Position numbers and translations under genes: made by a program. This document shows positions 24,754 to 32,628 of a stretch of DNA of 42,165 nucleotides, in pieces (within the stretch, counting starts at the first letter, position 1; the number at the start of each line of letters is the position of its first letter). Source of the DNA: an uncultured Prevotella sp. (GTDB lineage Bacteria; Bacteroidota; Bacteroidia; Bacteroidales; Bacteroidaceae). A model generated the notes under the pieces. That model made no database searches. It was not told the DNA's origin and worked only from the letters and a program-made list of their open reading frames with translations. The stretch spans positions 1-42,165 of the forward strand of contig CAJONO010000063.1 of NCBI GenBank assembly GCA_905235905.1. The letters run 5' to 3'.

Positions 24754-26691
24754 TTAATTTCCTCGTTCGCTTTCATTAAACTTATTGATAAATTCTTGAA
24801 GGCTTACCATTTCCGTCTTGTCTGGCTGCCAAAGGCGCACATGGATAATGGGAAGCTGTCCACGCGTATCGAGCACCAACGTCAGATAGCCCACATCAGA
24901 ATAGCCCGACGAGGTGTAGCGCTGTTTGATTTCAATACCAAAGGCTGCTCCACGCTGTATGACGCTGGGCATTGCAATGCTCTTCGTCACATTGTTCTCA
25001 AACGTAAGATGCACATATTCGCGCTTGTCGAAAATTTTCTGTAAGCGCTCTATGTACTCTTTTTTTGTAAACTGATTATATGTGACGTCGTTATTATTGT
25101 TAAACTTGACGGTCTTCCCCGCAAGATCGTTCACCTGGTCACTATCTTCGGCCTTTTTCAGCACCGTACCCGTAATAATCAGGGCATCGTCAGAGAAGAT
25201 ACTGCTAATGTAGTCTGTCCGCTTCAGTGCAAAGGCAGTCTGGTAGTCTTCCATGAAACTGAGAATAGCCCACCGCGACACTTCCGGCCAAGTAGCCGAA
25301 GCATTCATAATGTCGTTCTCGGCCTGCTTAGTCAGCGCAAAGGCCACCGACTCGATGAGACCCGACTGTGGGTTGAACCGATAGACAAGATTCTCTATGA
25401 ACGACTTACCGCTATCGAACTTAATCTTGATACGTGTGGAGCGTCCTAACAGATAGCCGTCAGCCTCAACATATTCGTGCTCCTGCTTGTTGCCAGCCAC
25501 GTTGACACGTCCCTTATCGATGTTCATCAACCTTTTGAACAGTTCAAAGCCCTCGGACGTGAAGCATGGCCTGGCCAACTGCGGGTTGGCAATCCTAATG
25601 GCATTCTCAACTGTTTGCACTGCCTTCTCCAACTGTGCCGTCTGCGGAACATGGCGCATCTCAATGGTTTTTCTGTCTCTTGTCGGCTGGGCTTCAATCA
25701 TCTGGGTGTTGGTGCCGTCGGCATTTGCCATGAACCGTTCACCCTCTCCTTTAGCAGGTTTCTCGGGTTTTCCGGCACTCACTTCTTTGCCCTTGACCTT
25801 GATGGGAAGTTCCACGACAGCGTCGTCGAAACGGGTGAGCATACGGGGGATGGCATACAGGCCGAAAAGGTCTCCGTCGAGCGGGTCGACCATCTTCGGA
25901 AAGCGATACTCGTAGGTGACGCGCACTTTATTGTTGGCAGGAACGCCCAAAAGTTCAATTGCGCCGACACCGTCTTTTACATAAACGGGGCCTACGTTAC
26001 TCTGTCCGTCATGGTATCTGAATTGCAACGACGAGACAGGGCGGTCGTTATAAGTGAAATTGACCAGTGCGTTGACACGGTTGTTCTCTTGAACGCCTTC
26101 CATCACCGTGCCTTTCAGCTGGTGCATCACGGAGCGTATCTTGATGGGAAGCAGTGCAGTAGCCATGCCCTTCTCCTTATTGCCAAAATCTATTGTGACG
26201 GCCTTAGGATTGGTCTTGGCCAGCATCAATGCCCAATAGTAGTTGCGCAAGGCATCGTCAATCTGCAGGTGTCCCTCTGAAAGCTTGCCAGCCTCGACAA
26301 ACTCCTGAATCTTCTTGGCTCGCGCCTCATACATTTTCTCCACTTCCTTACGTTCCATGAAGCAGAACACCCGGGCATCGGGTTCCTCAGAGAGTTCACG
26401 TATCTGAACATTCTGTAGCATGGCTGTGGAGACCGTCTGCAGCACACTTTCATCCATGCCCTGTCCGTTGGCATCTTTCTGGGTGCTTATATTAAAGATA
26501 TTGACTGAGATTTGGCGGCTCATGGCACCGAGAGCTTCTTTTTCGGCCTGCTCGCGAGTGGTACCCGTGCCCTCACCCCAGACGTAGTTCTTGCTGTTTT
26601 TCACCTCGTCATTAGACTGAGCATGTGCGCCAAGCACTGAGCTGAGCGCACATGCCACCATGACGAGATACTTTTTTGCGGTAATCTCCAT
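24754..26691 (-). CDS. Large secreted protein with LPP20-like N-terminus and NTF2-like C-terminus
   Basis: This 645-residue exported protein has signal MEITAKKYLVMVACALSSVL (cleavage near AHA-Q). Residues about 33-125 (YVWGEGTGTTREQAEKEALG, AMSRQISVNIF) resemble the LPP20/FlgT-type fold, in which repeated rounds of residue-rich helix pair with a sheet. The middle has beta-rich segments (ALVNFTYNDRPVSSLQFRYH, KVRVTYEYRFPK) like the sandwich regions seen in proteins paired with LPP20. Residues about 485-640 look NTF2-like (WAILSFMEDYQTAFALKRTDYISSIFSDDALIIT). I do not recognise a characterised family. It is the second gene of the operon, 21 bp after the LPP20 lipoprotein and 31 bp before the PEGA gene. 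Confidence 0.7.
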   Translation of the reverse strand: MEITAKKYLVMVACALSSVLGAHAQSNDEVKNSKNYVWGEGTGTTREQAEKEALGAMSRQISVNIFNISTQKDANGQGMDESVLQTVSTAMLQNVQIRELSEEPDARVFCFMERKEVEKMYEARAKKIQEFVEAGKLSEGHLQIDDALRNYYWALMLAKTNPKAVTIDFGNKEKGMATALLPIKIRSVMHQLKGTVMEGVQENNRVNALVNFTYNDRPVSSLQFRYHDGQSNVGPVYVKDGVGAIELLGVPANNKVRVTYEYRFPKMVDPLDGDLFGLYAIPRMLTRFDDAVVELPIKVKGKEVSAGKPEKPAKGEGERFMANADGTNTQMIEAQPTRDRKTIEMRHVPQTAQLEKAVQTVENAIRIANPQLARPCFTSEGFELFKRLMNIDKGRVNVAGNKQEHEYVEADGYLLGRSTRIKIKFDSGKSFIENLVYRFNPQSGLIESVAFALTKQAENDIMNASATWPEVSRWAILSFMEDYQTAFALKRTDYISSIFSDDALIITGTVLKKAEDSDQVNDLAGKTVKFNNNNDVTYNQFTKKEYIERLQKIFDKREYVHLTFENNVTKSIAMPSVIQRGAAFGIEIKQRYTSSGYSDVGYLTLVLDTRGQLPIIHVRLWQPDKTEMVSLQEFINKFNESERGN

Positions 26692-26712
26692 AGTAAAATT
26701 TTAGTAAGACAA

Positions 26713-27330
26713 TTACTGCTTATACATATCGTCCTTCTGCTTCTGGAGTTCCTTGTCGATAGCCTCCTCGAACTTCTGGAACTGATACTGCATCTTCAGG
26801 CGCTCCTCGTCGCTGACGCGCTGCTTCACCTGCTCAATAACCTTGTTGGCCATCTTGGCAGGAGCGTCCTGCTGCTCAACGGCTACGAACACGTGATAAA
26901 GACCATTGGCGCGCTGTTTCACCTGTGTTTTCAGGACAACAACGTTGTTCAGAGTCATCTGTGTAATCTGCTGGGTCAAGCCTTCTGCCTTGCTGCCCTG
27001 ATCGGTAACCGAAGCACCCTCAGTACCCGTGTAGGAAGCCTTCGTCCAATCGAAATCGCACTCCTTCGAAGCGGTTTTGATAGCGGCCTGAATGTTACGG
27101 GCAAGAGCTGCACGAGCCTGACCTTCGGCATACTGCTTGGCATAGGCAAGACGACCGTTGGTAGCCTCACCCCAGGCACGATTGGGATTGCCATCGCACA
27201 TGTCCATGATAGGATTGGAAATCTCTATTTCATCCTTAGGATTCGACTTGGTTGAAGACTTCTCGCTGCCACAAGCAGAGAAAGTAAGACCACAAATTGC
27301 TGCACCAATAAAAAATTTAACAAGCTTCAT
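26713..27330 (-). CDS. LPP20-family lipoprotein
   Basis: This 205-residue lipoprotein has signal MKLVKFFIGAAICGLTF and lipobox FSAC (Cys20). RAWGEATNGRLAYAKQYAEG and QARAALARNIQAAIKTASKE follow, with VVVLKTQVKQRANGLYHVFVAVEQ after that. This order matches the LPP20 lipoprotein fold (a helix-and-sheet domain that also appears in FlgT). The C-terminus is a charged helix with many Gln, Lys and Glu. The start at 27330 was chosen because the signal peptide begins there; 15 upstream codons lack any. It heads the four-gene operon, with a long leader (-7 box at 27495). Confidence 0.8.
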   Translation of the reverse strand: MKLVKFFIGAAICGLTFSACGSEKSSTKSNPKDEIEISNPIMDMCDGNPNRAWGEATNGRLAYAKQYAEGQARAALARNIQAAIKTASKECDFDWTKASYTGTEGASVTDQGSKAEGLTQQITQMTLNNVVVLKTQVKQRANGLYHVFVAVEQQDAPAKMANKVIEQVKQRVSDEERLKMQYQFQKFEEAIDKELQKQKDDMYKQ

Positions 27331-27494
27331 TTTTTCTTTGTTTTGATTGCCTATCGAACCTCCCAGCTTCAGCAAATGAATTGTTTTTTTAGCTTATATA
27401 GAGAAGGTCGTGGAGGTCTTTGCATCACTTGATGTGTACAAAACGTCTTCCCGTATATAGCAACTCCGTCACATTAAAGTTTAAGAGTCAAGTG

Positions 27495-27502
27495 CAAAGT
27501 TA
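27495..27502 (-). promoter_or_regulatory. -7 box of the envelope operon
   Basis: The minus strand reads TAACTTTG followed by CACTTG, a good TAnnTTTG match. The first start codon is about 165 nt downstream, an unusually long leader for this window. No -33 TTTG is seen at standard spacing. Confidence 0.55.
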
Positions 27503-27591
27503 GGTATTTTTTCGTAAACTCACATCTTTTTTTCAAAAAAAATATTAAATACGCATAAATTTACAATTTATTTCAACAATTATCCATAAAA

Positions 27592-27628
27592 AAGGGCTGT
27601 CAACATGGTATTTTCTTTGACAGCCCTT
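27592..27628. terminator. Bidirectional terminator after GH43
   Basis: AAGGGCTGTCAA and TTGACAGCCCTT form a perfect 12-bp stem with a 13-nt loop. T-rich stretches follow on both strands (CTTTTTTCTC on plus, TTTTTTATGG on minus). It lies about 90 bp past the GH43 stop and upstream of the envelope-operon promoter, which it insulates. Confidence 0.8.
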
Positions 27629-27649
27629 CTTTTTTCTCTTCTACCATTA

Positions 27650-27715
27650 TTGGCAAATAGTTGTTTTGAAAGTAGGTTTTGTATTGTCAAACAGTTGTTT
27701 CGAGGGTAGGTCTTG
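27650..27715. repeat. Imperfect 34-bp tandem duplication downstream of GH43
   Basis: The segment beginning GGCAAATAGTTGTTTTGAAA is followed 34 bp later by GTCAAACAGTTGTTTCGAGG. About 25 of 31 aligned bases are identical by eye. It lies between the GH43 stop and its terminator, in the 3' untranslated region. No function is apparent. Confidence 0.55.
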
Positions 27716-27716
27716 A

Positions 27717-29834
27717 CTACTTTTTCACCTCCCAGCGGAACACTGAGCCATTACGCCGAGCAGGATCCGGACCAACATAATCCATCGAATAGGGACTGCC
27801 CGTTGTGGGACTCTTGCCGATGTAACGATGATTTCGCAAAGAGAACAGCATAAACTGCTGGTCGAGATAGTCTTGCCAAAGGAACACCTCGGCCTCGTGG
27901 GCGTCTTTGGTAAAACGGACGTCGCCAGGCAAGCCCTCGCCAAAGACCTTGACATATTGTCCGTCGGCACACTGCAAGGACACGAGCCCATTGCCTTTAT
28001 CAATAATACGGAACTGTGTGCGCTGCCCCATGTCGTTGGGATGCGTATCGTAGAGAATGCCATGCGGATCGGCTATAGCTGGACGGTTGGTAGCAAGATT
28101 GATGATGTGGAACGTCTTGCCGTATGGAATGTTCTGACTGCGATCGGCACACGGTTCTTCGACTGTGAAGTTGTCGAAGTCGGCATAGCCGCCATTTACA
28201 CCTTTCTTATTATAAGCAAACAACGCATGGCGCGATCCCTGGAAAGTTATGAGCTGATAGCTGAGTGGCATCACACGTCCGATGGTCTGGAAGGTCTCAC
28301 CGTCGAGCGAATAGGCATACTGTGCCTGATCGTTATCATAGTCGCCGTTCATTCGGAGCCAGATTTTTCCGTCGGACAAACCGACGGACACGGACAGGGT
28401 GTCGTTGGTGAGCTGCTCGAAACAGCGAAGAGTTAGCTCCTTTCCCTCCTTGACGATGCCAACCCACGAACAAGGCACGTTGATGTTGCCAAGTCCTGCC
28501 ACATCGCCATCTTTCATTCCCTTCACATTGAGTTCAACAGTAGCTACAGACTTCGGCCCTATAACACGCTGTGTCAGCGTATTACGAGCCCACATCAATT
28601 GGTCGGCAGGCATCGTCTTGAGACGAAGGACACCTTTCCTTAGGCTCCACATCTTTTCATCGGGATTATGGTTCCACTGCCACACTCGGCCCAGCGTCTT
28701 ACTGTCGAAATTGTCACTGCGCACGTAAGGGGCATGTGGCTCAGAACGAGAATTCTCACCCGTAGCATATTTACCAAGCTGTGTTCCAGGAACGAACCAT
28801 GTGCGAGGTGCGCGCCCCAGATTGCCTTTCAGTCCCACCATTGGCCACCCGTCGACCCAGGTCATTGGCATCAGGCAGACGGTACGACCGATACTGTGAA
28901 AATCCTGCATGAATAGTGCCCACCAAGAGCCGTCCTTATACTGAACTATACCACCCTGATGGGCATTGGTACATGCGGTAGCATCCTTGTAGACAGGCCC
29001 GAGGCCGAACTTCGTTCCATTGCGCCCAATACGGGGCTGTTCGCCGCGAGGCACCTGTGTCAGCGAGGCGGCGTGGTAGCCGTAGGTCTCATCGGCCGTA
29101 ATGACACGCGTCTCATAGGGTCCCCAGATGCTCTTCGAACGAGAGCAGAGGGTGCGGCCATTGGGCTTGTAGTCGGTGGAGATAAGGTAGTACATGCCAT
29201 TGATCTTATACATGTGGTGTCCCTCGCCCACGCCGTTGCCCTCAGGAATAATGACGCGATCGGTCTCGTCGATAGGACCGCTCATGTCGGGCTTCAGCTC
29301 GGTACAGTGTACCTCGCCGTAGCCGTGAATGGCATAAACCTTTCCGTCGTCGTCGAACAGTACGCCAAGGTCGTAGATGCGTCCCTTCATATTATGGTGT
29401 GTCCACGGCCCATGAATGTCCTTGGCTGTATAGCACTGCAATCCCTTGCCATTGACATTGGAGAAAACGTAGAACTGCCCGTTGGCATAGCGAATGGCCG
29501 GTGCCCAGATGCCTTGGCCGTAAATTTCCTTGCCGTCCTTCAGTGAGAAGGCATCGTCGTTAAAATCAAAGCGGTCGAAGCAATAGGATATGTTTTCCCA
29601 GTTCACGAGATCTTTCGAATGAAGGATGACCAAGCCTGGCACGGCATGCATCGTGGTGCCAGCCAGATAATAATCGTCGCCTACACGCAGAATATCAGGG
29701 TCGCTAAACTCATCATAGAACAAGGGATTGGTAAACGTGCCGTTACCATTATCGGCAGTCCACGAACTGTTTTGTGAGTGCAGGCTCAATCCGGCAAAAG
29801 CCATTGAGAGACACAGGAATAAAAATCGTTTCAT
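27717..29834 (-). CDS. Secreted glycoside hydrolase family 43 with C-terminal beta-trefoil-like domain
   Basis: This 705-residue exported enzyme has signal MKRFLFLCLSMAFAGLSLHS. The five-bladed GH43 propeller occupies about 30-335. Likely catalytic residues are the Asp in YDEFSDPDILRVGDDYY (base), the Asp in RIYDLGVLFDDDG and the Glu in GNGVGEGHHMYK (acid). A beta-sandwich at about 375-560 (FDSKTLGRVWQWNHNPDEKM) is the usual partner in beta-xylosidase/arabinofuranosidase subfamilies such as GH43_12. The last 130 residues (FHIINLATNRPAI, LVSLQCADGQYVKVFGE) look like a beta-trefoil or fascin-like module that may bind sugar. Likely role: releasing arabinose or xylose from plant hemicellulose. 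No SusC/SusD pair adjoins it. Confidence 0.9.
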   Translation of the reverse strand: MKRFLFLCLSMAFAGLSLHSQNSSWTADNGNGTFTNPLFYDEFSDPDILRVGDDYYLAGTTMHAVPGLVILHSKDLVNWENISYCFDRFDFNDDAFSLKDGKEIYGQGIWAPAIRYANGQFYVFSNVNGKGLQCYTAKDIHGPWTHHNMKGRIYDLGVLFDDDGKVYAIHGYGEVHCTELKPDMSGPIDETDRVIIPEGNGVGEGHHMYKINGMYYLISTDYKPNGRTLCSRSKSIWGPYETRVITADETYGYHAASLTQVPRGEQPRIGRNGTKFGLGPVYKDATACTNAHQGGIVQYKDGSWWALFMQDFHSIGRTVCLMPMTWVDGWPMVGLKGNLGRAPRTWFVPGTQLGKYATGENSRSEPHAPYVRSDNFDSKTLGRVWQWNHNPDEKMWSLRKGVLRLKTMPADQLMWARNTLTQRVIGPKSVATVELNVKGMKDGDVAGLGNINVPCSWVGIVKEGKELTLRCFEQLTNDTLSVSVGLSDGKIWLRMNGDYDNDQAQYAYSLDGETFQTIGRVMPLSYQLITFQGSRHALFAYNKKGVNGGYADFDNFTVEEPCADRSQNIPYGKTFHIINLATNRPAIADPHGILYDTHPNDMGQRTQFRIIDKGNGLVSLQCADGQYVKVFGEGLPGDVRFTKDAHEAEVFLWQDYLDQQFMLFSLRNHRYIGKSPTTGSPYSMDYVGPDPARRNGSVFRWEVKK

Positions 29835-29880
29835 TAGAATAGATACCAGTTTTTAAGTTAAAAAATTGTCAATACGAGTG

Positions 29881-29912
29881 CAAAAGTAATAAGTTTTTTT
29901 GAATTGTACAAA
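29881..29912 (-). promoter_or_regulatory. Promoter of the GH43 gene
   Basis: On the minus strand TTTG at 29909-29912 and TACTTTTG at 29881-29888 are exactly 20 bp apart. The GH43 start is 47 nt downstream. The upstream side abuts the divergent glyA promoter, whose -33 begins six bases away at 29918. Confidence 0.75.
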
Positions 29913-29917
29913 TATCG

Positions 29918-29949
29918 TTTGTTAATTCCAAAAAAAATGTTTACCTTTG
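29918..29949 (+). promoter_or_regulatory. Promoter of glyA
   Basis: TTTG at 29918-29921 and TACCTTTG at 29942-29949 are exactly 20 bp apart. The glyA ATG is 65 nt further on, after an A-rich leader that ends AAAACAAAACAAACA. It is back to back with the GH43 promoter. Confidence 0.8.
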
Positions 29950-30014
29950 CAGCCATCTTTAAGAATAGGTACGCGATAACAAAAATAACCAACCCAATAA
30001 AAACAAAACAAACA

Positions 30015-31295
30015 ATGAAAAGAGACAACACTGTTTTCGAGTTGATTGAGAAAGAGCACCAGCGCCAACTGAAAGGCATTGAGCTGATTGCCAGTGAAAA
30101 CTTCGTGAGCGACCAAGTAATGGAGGCCATGGGCTCATACCTGACCAACAAGTATGCCGAAGGCTATCCTGGCAAGCGCTACTATGGCGGTTGTCAGGTG
30201 GTCGACGAGGTGGAGAAGCTGGCCATCGAGCGCGTCTGCAAGCTGTTTGATGCCGAGTATGCCAACGTGCAGCCCCACTCTGGCGCACAGGCCAACGCAG
30301 CCGTATTGCTGGCCGTACTGAAGCCCGGCGACTGCTTCATGGGCCTGAACCTGGATCACGGCGGCCACCTGTCGCATGGTTCACACGTCAACACGAGCGG
30401 TATTCTCTATAAGCCCGTGGGCTACAACCTGAACAAAGAGACGGGCCGCGTGGACTATGACGAGATGGAGCAACTGGCACTGGAGCACAAGCCCAAGCTG
30501 ATTATCGGCGGAGGATCGGCCTACAGCCGCGAGTGGGACTATAAGCGCATGCGCGAAATTGCCGACAAGGTAGGTGCCCTGCTCATGATCGACATGGCTC
30601 ACCCCGCAGGCCTCATTGCCGCCGGTCTGTTAGAGAACCCAGTGAAGTGGGCCCACATCGTCACCTCGACCACCCACAAGACCCTGCGCGGTCCTCGTGG
30701 CGGTATCATCCTCTTGGGCAAGGACTTCGACAATCCCTGGGGCTACACCACGCCGAAGGGTGAGATTAAGAAAATGTCGGCCCTCATCAACAGCGCCGTC
30801 TTCCCCGGACAGCAGGGCGGCCCGTTAGAGCACGTCATCGCAGCCAAGGCCGTTGCCTTCGGCGAGGCATTGCAGCCAGAGTTCAAGGAGTGGGCCAAGC
30901 AGGTGCAGAAGAACGCCAAGGTACTGGCCGAAGAGCTCGTGAAGCGTGGCTTCGGCATCGTCAGCGGCGGCACCGACAACCACTCGATGCTCGTTGACCT
31001 CCGCTCGAAATACCCAGACCTGACAGGCAAGGTGGCTGAGAACGCCCTCGTTGCTGCCGACATCACGGTCAACAAGAACATGGTGCCCTTCGACACACGC
31101 TCTGCCTTCCAGACCTCGGGCATTCGTCTCGGCACACCTGCCATCACCACCCGTGGTGCCAAGGAAGACCTGATGGTGCAGATTGCCGCCTGGATCGAGG
31201 AAGTGCTCAACGACCCGACTAATGAGCAAGTCATCGCTTCTGTTCGTCAGCGCGTCAACGACAAGATGAAGGAGTATCCCCTCTTTGCCTATTAA
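30015..31295 (+). CDS. glyA: Serine hydroxymethyltransferase
   Basis: GlyA interconverts serine and glycine with tetrahydrofolate and is the main source of one-carbon units. The 426-residue PLP enzyme starts [20 protein letters not shown]. Motifs are [47 protein letters not shown] and the [12 protein letters not shown] segment. The PLP lysine lies in [15 protein letters not shown] near residue 225, with [11 protein letters not shown] near 372. Length is standard. I placed the start after the promoter rather than at an upstream TTG frame that would span it. A 22-bp palindrome array begins 51 bp after its stop. Confidence 0.97.
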   Translation: MKRDNTVFELIEKEHQRQLKGIELIASENFVSDQVMEAMGSYLTNKYAEGYPGKRYYGGCQVVDEVEKLAIERVCKLFDAEYANVQPHSGAQANAAVLLAVLKPGDCFMGLNLDHGGHLSHGSHVNTSGILYKPVGYNLNKETGRVDYDEMEQLALEHKPKLIIGGGSAYSREWDYKRMREIADKVGALLMIDMAHPAGLIAAGLLENPVKWAHIVTSTTHKTLRGPRGGIILLGKDFDNPWGYTTPKGEIKKMSALINSAVFPGQQGGPLEHVIAAKAVAFGEALQPEFKEWAKQVQKNAKVLAEELVKRGFGIVSGGTDNHSMLVDLRSKYPDLTGKVAENALVAADITVNKNMVPFDTRSAFQTSGIRLGTPAITTRGAKEDLMVQIAAWIEEVLNDPTNEQVIASVRQRVNDKMKEYPLFAY

Positions 31296-31345
31296 AAAGA
31301 ATCGGGCTACAGTTCCTTGTAACCATTTAATTATCAGTATGTTAC

Positions 31346-31433
31346 AATTCAGCATGAATTACGCGACAATTCATGCTGAATTACATGACAATTCATGCTG
31401 AATTACGCGACAATTCATGCTGAATTGCAAGGT
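31346..31433. repeat. 22-bp tandem palindrome array, locus B (four units)
   Basis: Units start at 31346, 31368, 31390 and 31412, each 22 bp apart; a decayed fifth begins at 31434 (AATTTGG). Three carry the identical 15-bp core AATTCATGCTGAATT and the first carries its reverse complement. Spacers are ACGCGAC, ACATGAC, ACGCGAC and GCAAGGT. The array lies between the glyA stop and the glycosyltransferase start at 31459. It shares an exact 22-mer, inverted, with the array behind uvrB. Confidence 0.9.
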
Positions 31434-31458
31434 AATTTGGAAAGCGCCTGAAAAGACA

Positions 31459-32628
31459 ATGAAACGAATCTGTTTCCTGGTAGACTCCATCTTCACCTAT
31501 GGCGGCGTCCAAAGGGTGACGGCAGTGATTGCGAAGGAACTCGCAAAGGAGTTTGATGTGACCATTATCACGTTCGACTCCCCCACCCTACAAGACACCA
31601 CTCTCTACAACCTTGACGATGCCGCCATTCACTATCGTTTCTTCCAATATCCGGCTGTGGGAAAAATCAGGAACATTTTCTGCAAGGCCTATAGCGGCTT
31701 TTACCTGAAGTTTCAATTACAGTCACAGTGGGCATCACGATACTACGGCCACAGCTCATTCCCCAAACCATTGCGGCAAGCCCTTACCCAAGAACTGCTT
31801 CAAGGCGGCTACGACACGATAGTGGGCGTTCATGCACCTTTGGCAGCCCGATTGGCGACGATGAAGCCCAAACTGCATGGTGTACGTTGCATCGGATGGA
31901 TTCACAATTCGTTTGAGGCACTATTCGGCCCCACCTCTTTATATATAGGGCCAGCGCGCCAACGGCACTACGTTTATCAGTTCAGGAAGCTCGACGCTAC
32001 TATTCTGCTCTGTAACCACGATGCAGCTGTCTACAAGGCTTACGATACAGCCTTAAAGCCCACCGTCATCTATAATCCGCTGACGCTCATCCCCTGGAAG
32101 CCATCTACCGGCACGTCGAGGCGTTTTCTGGCCGTTGGGCGTTTCTCTCATCTTCACAAAGGCTTCGATTTGCTGATCGAGGCATTCCATCTTTTTTCCA
32201 AGAAGAATAGTGAGTGGGTGCTCGATATTGTCGGCGAGGGGCCGGAAGAAGAACTTTACAGAAAGAAAATCAGCGATTATGGGCTTGAGGAGCGCATTCT
32301 CATTCATCCTTTTACCAACCATATTCAGCAATACTACTCCGAGGCACAGGTCTACGTTCTTTCCTCACGCTGGGAGGGTTTTGGCTTGGTGCTTGTCGAA
32401 GCGATGGCCCACGGTCTTCCAGTTGTATCAAGCGACCTGCCTACCAGTCTTGAAATCATGGGGACGTTTGGCATCTATTTTAGGAACGGCAATGTGGAAG
32501 AGCTGGCCGACAGGCTATTAGAGGCGACAAAGATTGACTGGCACGACAAATCGAAAGAGGCATTCCAGATAGCCCAACGATTCTCCTTGGCCCGGACTAT
32601 TGAGCAATGGAGAAAGATTCTTCAATGA
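31459..32628 (+). CDS. Glycosyltransferase family 4
   Basis: This 389-residue GT-B fold enzyme starts MKRICFLVDSIFTYGGVQRV, with the N-terminal acceptor-side GGVQRVTAVIAKEL loop. The C-terminal nucleotide-sugar half has RFLAVGRFSHLHKGFDLLIEAF near 225, VLDIVGEGPEEEL, VYVLSSRWEGFGLVLVEAMA and HGLPVVSS. The last two contain the E-x7-E motif of retaining GT4 enzymes. The start is 25 bp past the palindrome array; a frame beginning inside the array (31417) is less likely. Its 3' end overlaps the convergent glycosyltransferase by 32 bp. Donor and acceptor are unknown; a surface polysaccharide is the likely target. Confidence 0.88.
   Translation: MKRICFLVDSIFTYGGVQRVTAVIAKELAKEFDVTIITFDSPTLQDTTLYNLDDAAIHYRFFQYPAVGKIRNIFCKAYSGFYLKFQLQSQWASRYYGHSSFPKPLRQALTQELLQGGYDTIVGVHAPLAARLATMKPKLHGVRCIGWIHNSFEALFGPTSLYIGPARQRHYVYQFRKLDATILLCNHDAAVYKAYDTALKPTVIYNPLTLIPWKPSTGTSRRFLAVGRFSHLHKGFDLLIEAFHLFSKKNSEWVLDIVGEGPEEELYRKKISDYGLEERILIHPFTNHIQQYYSEAQVYVLSSRWEGFGLVLVEAMAHGLPVVSSDLPTSLEIMGTFGIYFRNGNVEELADRLLEATKIDWHDKSKEAFQIAQRFSLARTIEQWRKILQ

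Larger units (their letters stand above)
27331..27716. other. Intergenic region between the GH43 gene and the envelope operon
   Basis: This 386-bp, AT-rich gap has no gene I can support. It contains the operon leader (27331-27490), a -7 box (27495-27502), a strong hairpin terminator (27592-27628) and an imperfect 34-bp tandem duplication (27650-27715). Confidence 0.65.

Noticed and set aside
31346..31433. CRISPR array
   Set aside because: The palindromes repeat every 22 bp with 7-bp spacers that are themselves repeated. Repeat and spacer lengths are far too short, and no cas genes are present.
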